Assembly: GCA_002729235.1 (NCBI GenBank)
Contig: PBTY01000016.1
Coordinates: 1 to 64,000, forward strand
Origin: Rickettsiales bacterium
GTDB lineage: Bacteria > Bacteroidota > Bacteroidia > Cytophagales > Cyclobacteriaceae
DNA: 64,000 nt
Direction: 5' to 3'
How positions within the stretch are numbered: the stretch's first letter is position 1; the number at the start of each line of letters is the position of its first letter. Position numbers and translations under genes: made by a program. This document shows, one piece after another, positions 62,901 to 64,000 of this stretch. Under the pieces are notes generated by a model, which did no database searches, was not told where the DNA came from, and worked only from the letters and a program-made list of their open reading frames with translations.

Positions 62901-63313
62901 CCCCGGGAAAGTACATCGCGAAATTAAAAGTTTCAGACACATACAATAATTTCACTGAGAGTACAGTTGAGTTCTATGTATCAGATACGCCTAGTCTAAA
63001 AATATTTAATGCTTTGAACTATCCTAACCCTGTAAACTCAAACGAGTTCACAACTTTCAGTTTTGAGCATGATAGAGAAGACGAACAACTGGAAATTAAT
63101 CTCATGCTTTATGATCTGCATGGTCAACTCGTAAATCAACTAGATCACACGGTAGACAGCAGTTCTAGGAAAATAGATTACTTAACCATGCGTATGTCCA
63201 ACTTTCAAGGCAGCGGTCTGAAAAAAGGAATATACTTGTACCGGCTAAAAGTTAGTAGTACACTAGACGATGCTAGCAATGAAATAGTCAAACGTCTTAT
63301 AATCATTAATTAA
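59966..63313 (+). CDS. porU: Type IX secretion system sortase PorU
   Basis: The protein has 1115 residues from the ATG at 59966, giving the signal peptide MNMRLLLSLTLIVLGLFSHG; a TTG at 59951 was rejected. It is a gingipain-type C25 cysteine peptidase with catalytic His (about 629 in NYIGHGNEFQLTS) and Cys (about 665 in TATCEFGRYDN). Ig-like domains follow, then a C-terminal T9SS-type domain (FNALNYPNPVNSNEFTTFSFEH... KGIYLYRLKV). PorU cuts off the C-terminal signal of secreted T9SS cargo and attaches the protein to surface LPS. It lies next to porV, as expected. Confidence 0.95.
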   Translation: MNMRLLLSLTLIVLGLFSHGQSVLNDGSWFKLGTTTEGIYKLDRDYLVNLGIPGSVDPRTIKLYNHGFRGKLPQANSIVRPFDPVEINIAGYGTSDGTLDQNDYFLFYSQGPDRLLFDEEGNLDYDHNIYSDTLYFLITYGGENQGKRIPTAESRSLVSDSRSSYLKMFSHEKDEYNQLESGRRWMTKGVTRSNNIMDFSYSVPGATGAISLWSSFAADSEGPCSFDVLVNNEEIGVIEIDSITGATYSQKQKYSEDHLTANMSGSTANLRFRFNHSSGNSIGFLDYFVLGVESSFESNENIIRIAPGTQYNWNIPSDLEVWDVTNLTSVKKIPVTNNVFTNLPDESVLVALKGNDFSNPTSFGPVPNQNIKSLASSEAIIVTHPKFLSQAQRLARFHESLDNMTVGVVTTTQVYNEFSSGAQDITAIRDYFKYCYDQGKNLKYGLLFGDASYDYKNLLANNTNYVPIYESRESSHNIFSHSSDDYFGFMEDNEGEWSEGKLRNNSVFFEEPYEDHTLEIGIGRLPTKTLEEAEIVVDKIIRYKTATQVLGKWRQQVAYLVDDGDRNEHVRQAEIFYDIIEEDHFQYNTKKLYLDRYDQDVEPGPNSPVTKDVVNTIKDGVFMFNYIGHGNEFQLTSLQELAIDRDVIRGLSNRHKLPLFVTATCEFGRYDNPIRDSGAELLMSNANGGAIALITTTRPVYAHTNEPVNIAIHENLFRRVGGEYPRLGDVIKNAKNESLSGPINRNFALLGDPMLRLNYPQYDITLDQFQAEQDTLSALQRLNITGTVKNGSTRVDDFNGTATITVWDIPQAKTTLGDESEPFTFEEQTNALYRGDVSVIEGTFDAEIILPKNISYKYQKGKITIYASNVSGYTDASGATRNFVIGGTATNLESDTDAPEISMYLNDQTFKSGGTVGPSSLFIAELSDENGINISNNGFGQGITLQLNDSDPVPLNEFYTAELDTYKKGYVVYPLQNLSPGKYIAKLKVSDTYNNFTESTVEFYVSDTPSLKIFNALNYPNPVNSNEFTTFSFEHDREDEQLEINLMLYDLHGQLVNQLDHTVDSSSRKIDYLTMRMSNFQGSGLKKGIYLYRLKVSSTLDDASNEIVKRLIIIN

Positions 63314-63314
63314 C

Positions 63315-63322
63315 TATCTTTG
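63315..63322 (+). promoter_or_regulatory. Candidate -7 promoter element of porV
   Basis: TATCTTTG matches TAnnTTTG and begins 2 nt after the porU stop codon, 20 nt before the porV start. It may give porV expression independent of porU. No TTTG is found at -33. Confidence 0.45.
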
Positions 63323-63342
63323 CCACCTTAAATTTTTGCTCG

Positions 63343-64000
63343 ATGAAGTTACAGCTGAAGAAGTCGTTTTGGTTTCTTGCAATTTTTGCTCCAATATTTG
63401 TTAAAGCACAAAACCCCAATTTTCTATCTGGACAAGAAAATGGCCGCAATCCAATAACTGTGGCAGTTCCTTTTGTAGGGTTTGCCCCTGATAGTAGAGG
63501 AGCTGCAATGGGCGATGCGGGCGTAGCAAGTTCACCTGATGCCTTTAGTGTTCACTGGAACAATGCCAAACTAGCTTTTATTGAGGATGATCTTGGTTTC
63601 TCTTTTTCCTATTCACCCTGGTTAGGAAATATTGTTGACGACATGTCTCTCAATTACTTAACCTTTCACAAGAAGATCGATAGATTACAAACGATAGGTG
63701 CTACCATTCGTTATTTTGACCTGGGTGAAATCCAACTAACAGACATCAATGCAAATGCCATTGGTTTGGAAAATCCAAGGGAAGCCGCTTTCGATGCTAC
63801 TTACTCAAGAAAACTATCTGAGAATATAGGAATTGGTGGTACCATCAGGTACATCTGGTCTAACCTATCTGGAAATATTACTGGAGCTACTGACGCCAAA
63901 GCTGGTACATCTGTAGCTATTGACCTTGGTTTTTACTACAACAAGGAGCTTATATTTAACGGAAAAAACGCTGAGTTATCATTCGGTGCACACTTGTCCA
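63343..64000 (+). CDS. porV: Type IX secretion system outer-membrane channel protein PorV, 3' part missing
   Basis: 219 codons are visible; the gene runs off the window. The signal peptide (MKLQLKKSFWFLAIFAPIFVKAQ) is followed by NPITVAVPFVGFAPDSRGAAMGDAGVASSPDAFSVHWNNAKLAFIEDDLGFSFSYSPWL. This is the classic N-terminal region of PorV/LptO, a FadL-like barrel. PorV binds T9SS substrates after translocation and hands them to PorU. The gene is 29 nt after porU, with its own promoter candidate. Confidence 0.95.
   Translation, partial: MKLQLKKSFWFLAIFAPIFVKAQNPNFLSGQENGRNPITVAVPFVGFAPDSRGAAMGDAGVASSPDAFSVHWNNAKLAFIEDDLGFSFSYSPWLGNIVDDMSLNYLTFHKKIDRLQTIGATIRYFDLGEIQLTDINANAIGLENPREAAFDATYSRKLSENIGIGGTIRYIWSNLSGNITGATDAKAGTSVAIDLGFYYNKELIFNGKNAELSFGAHLS

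Overview
The window looks like chromosomal DNA of a member of the Bacteroidota, most likely a marine-type Cytophagales bacterium. This is inferred from family content and not from any search. The supporting signs are PorU and PorV of the type IX secretion system, a short primary sigma factor, a TonB-dependent receptor with DUF4249 lipoproteins, -7 elements of the form TAnnTTTG, lipoproteins with short Bacteroidota-style signal peptides, weak use of Shine-Dalgarno sequences, and an AT-rich base composition. I saw no rRNA, tRNA, CRISPR array, prophage or classical insertion sequence. No stretch longer than about 300 bases lacks a gene. The largest gaps are 2204-2451 (rpoD promoter and an operon terminator), 45396-45651 (orphan terminator, possible small RNA) and 48127-48418 (divergent promoter region, nothing recognisable).

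Layout. 1-2203: start of an aminotransferase, an outer-membrane barrel protein and the primary sigma factor. 2452-24030: an accessory region dominated by six paralogous 'orphan' FtsX/MacB-type permeases of 862-882 residues, organised in three PadR-led transcription units (2452-5405, 10128-13054, 13160-23942). The last unit has four permease genes in tandem with 1-8 nt overlaps. No ABC ATPase or periplasmic adaptor gene is present. Each PadR promoter carries a conspicuous repeat built on a shared TT(A/C)CT(T/A)AA core: two very long palindromes and one set of three direct repeats. These are probably autoregulatory operators. Interspersed are an M20 amidohydrolase, a DUF6702 protein, a 5'-nucleotidase-like lipoprotein and a membrane protein with a visible internal duplication.

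24078-33838: a yjbR-like gene with a premature stop, a TonB receptor plus two DUF4249 lipoproteins, an SDR, a Tet-type MFS exporter, and a TldD/TldE pair. 33953-42149: DUF4159, MoxR, DUF58, BatA, DUF4175-like and a further membrane protein. A REP-associated tyrosine transposase (RAYT) with flanking REP hairpins sits between DUF4159 and MoxR. 42146-53289: housekeeping and small genes (DUF3667, MATE, NUDIX, rnhB, csaA, CAT-like, two SiaC/DUF1987 paralogues, xth, gcvT, comB, YciI, DUF2721, MazG-like, DUF2911).

53328-64000: a leftward unit (FAD oxidoreductase, TolB-like outer-membrane barrel protein, YicC) and a rightward unit (metallo-beta-lactamase-fold hydrolase, phosphatidylserine synthase, PorU, PorV). 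The porV gene runs off the end of the window.

The best candidates for something new are the PadR-controlled permease arrays with their operators, the RAYT/REP insertion inside the MoxR-type operon, the nonsense-interrupted yjbR whose promoter abuts its start codon, the duplicated membrane protein, and the orphan terminator at 45501-45521.
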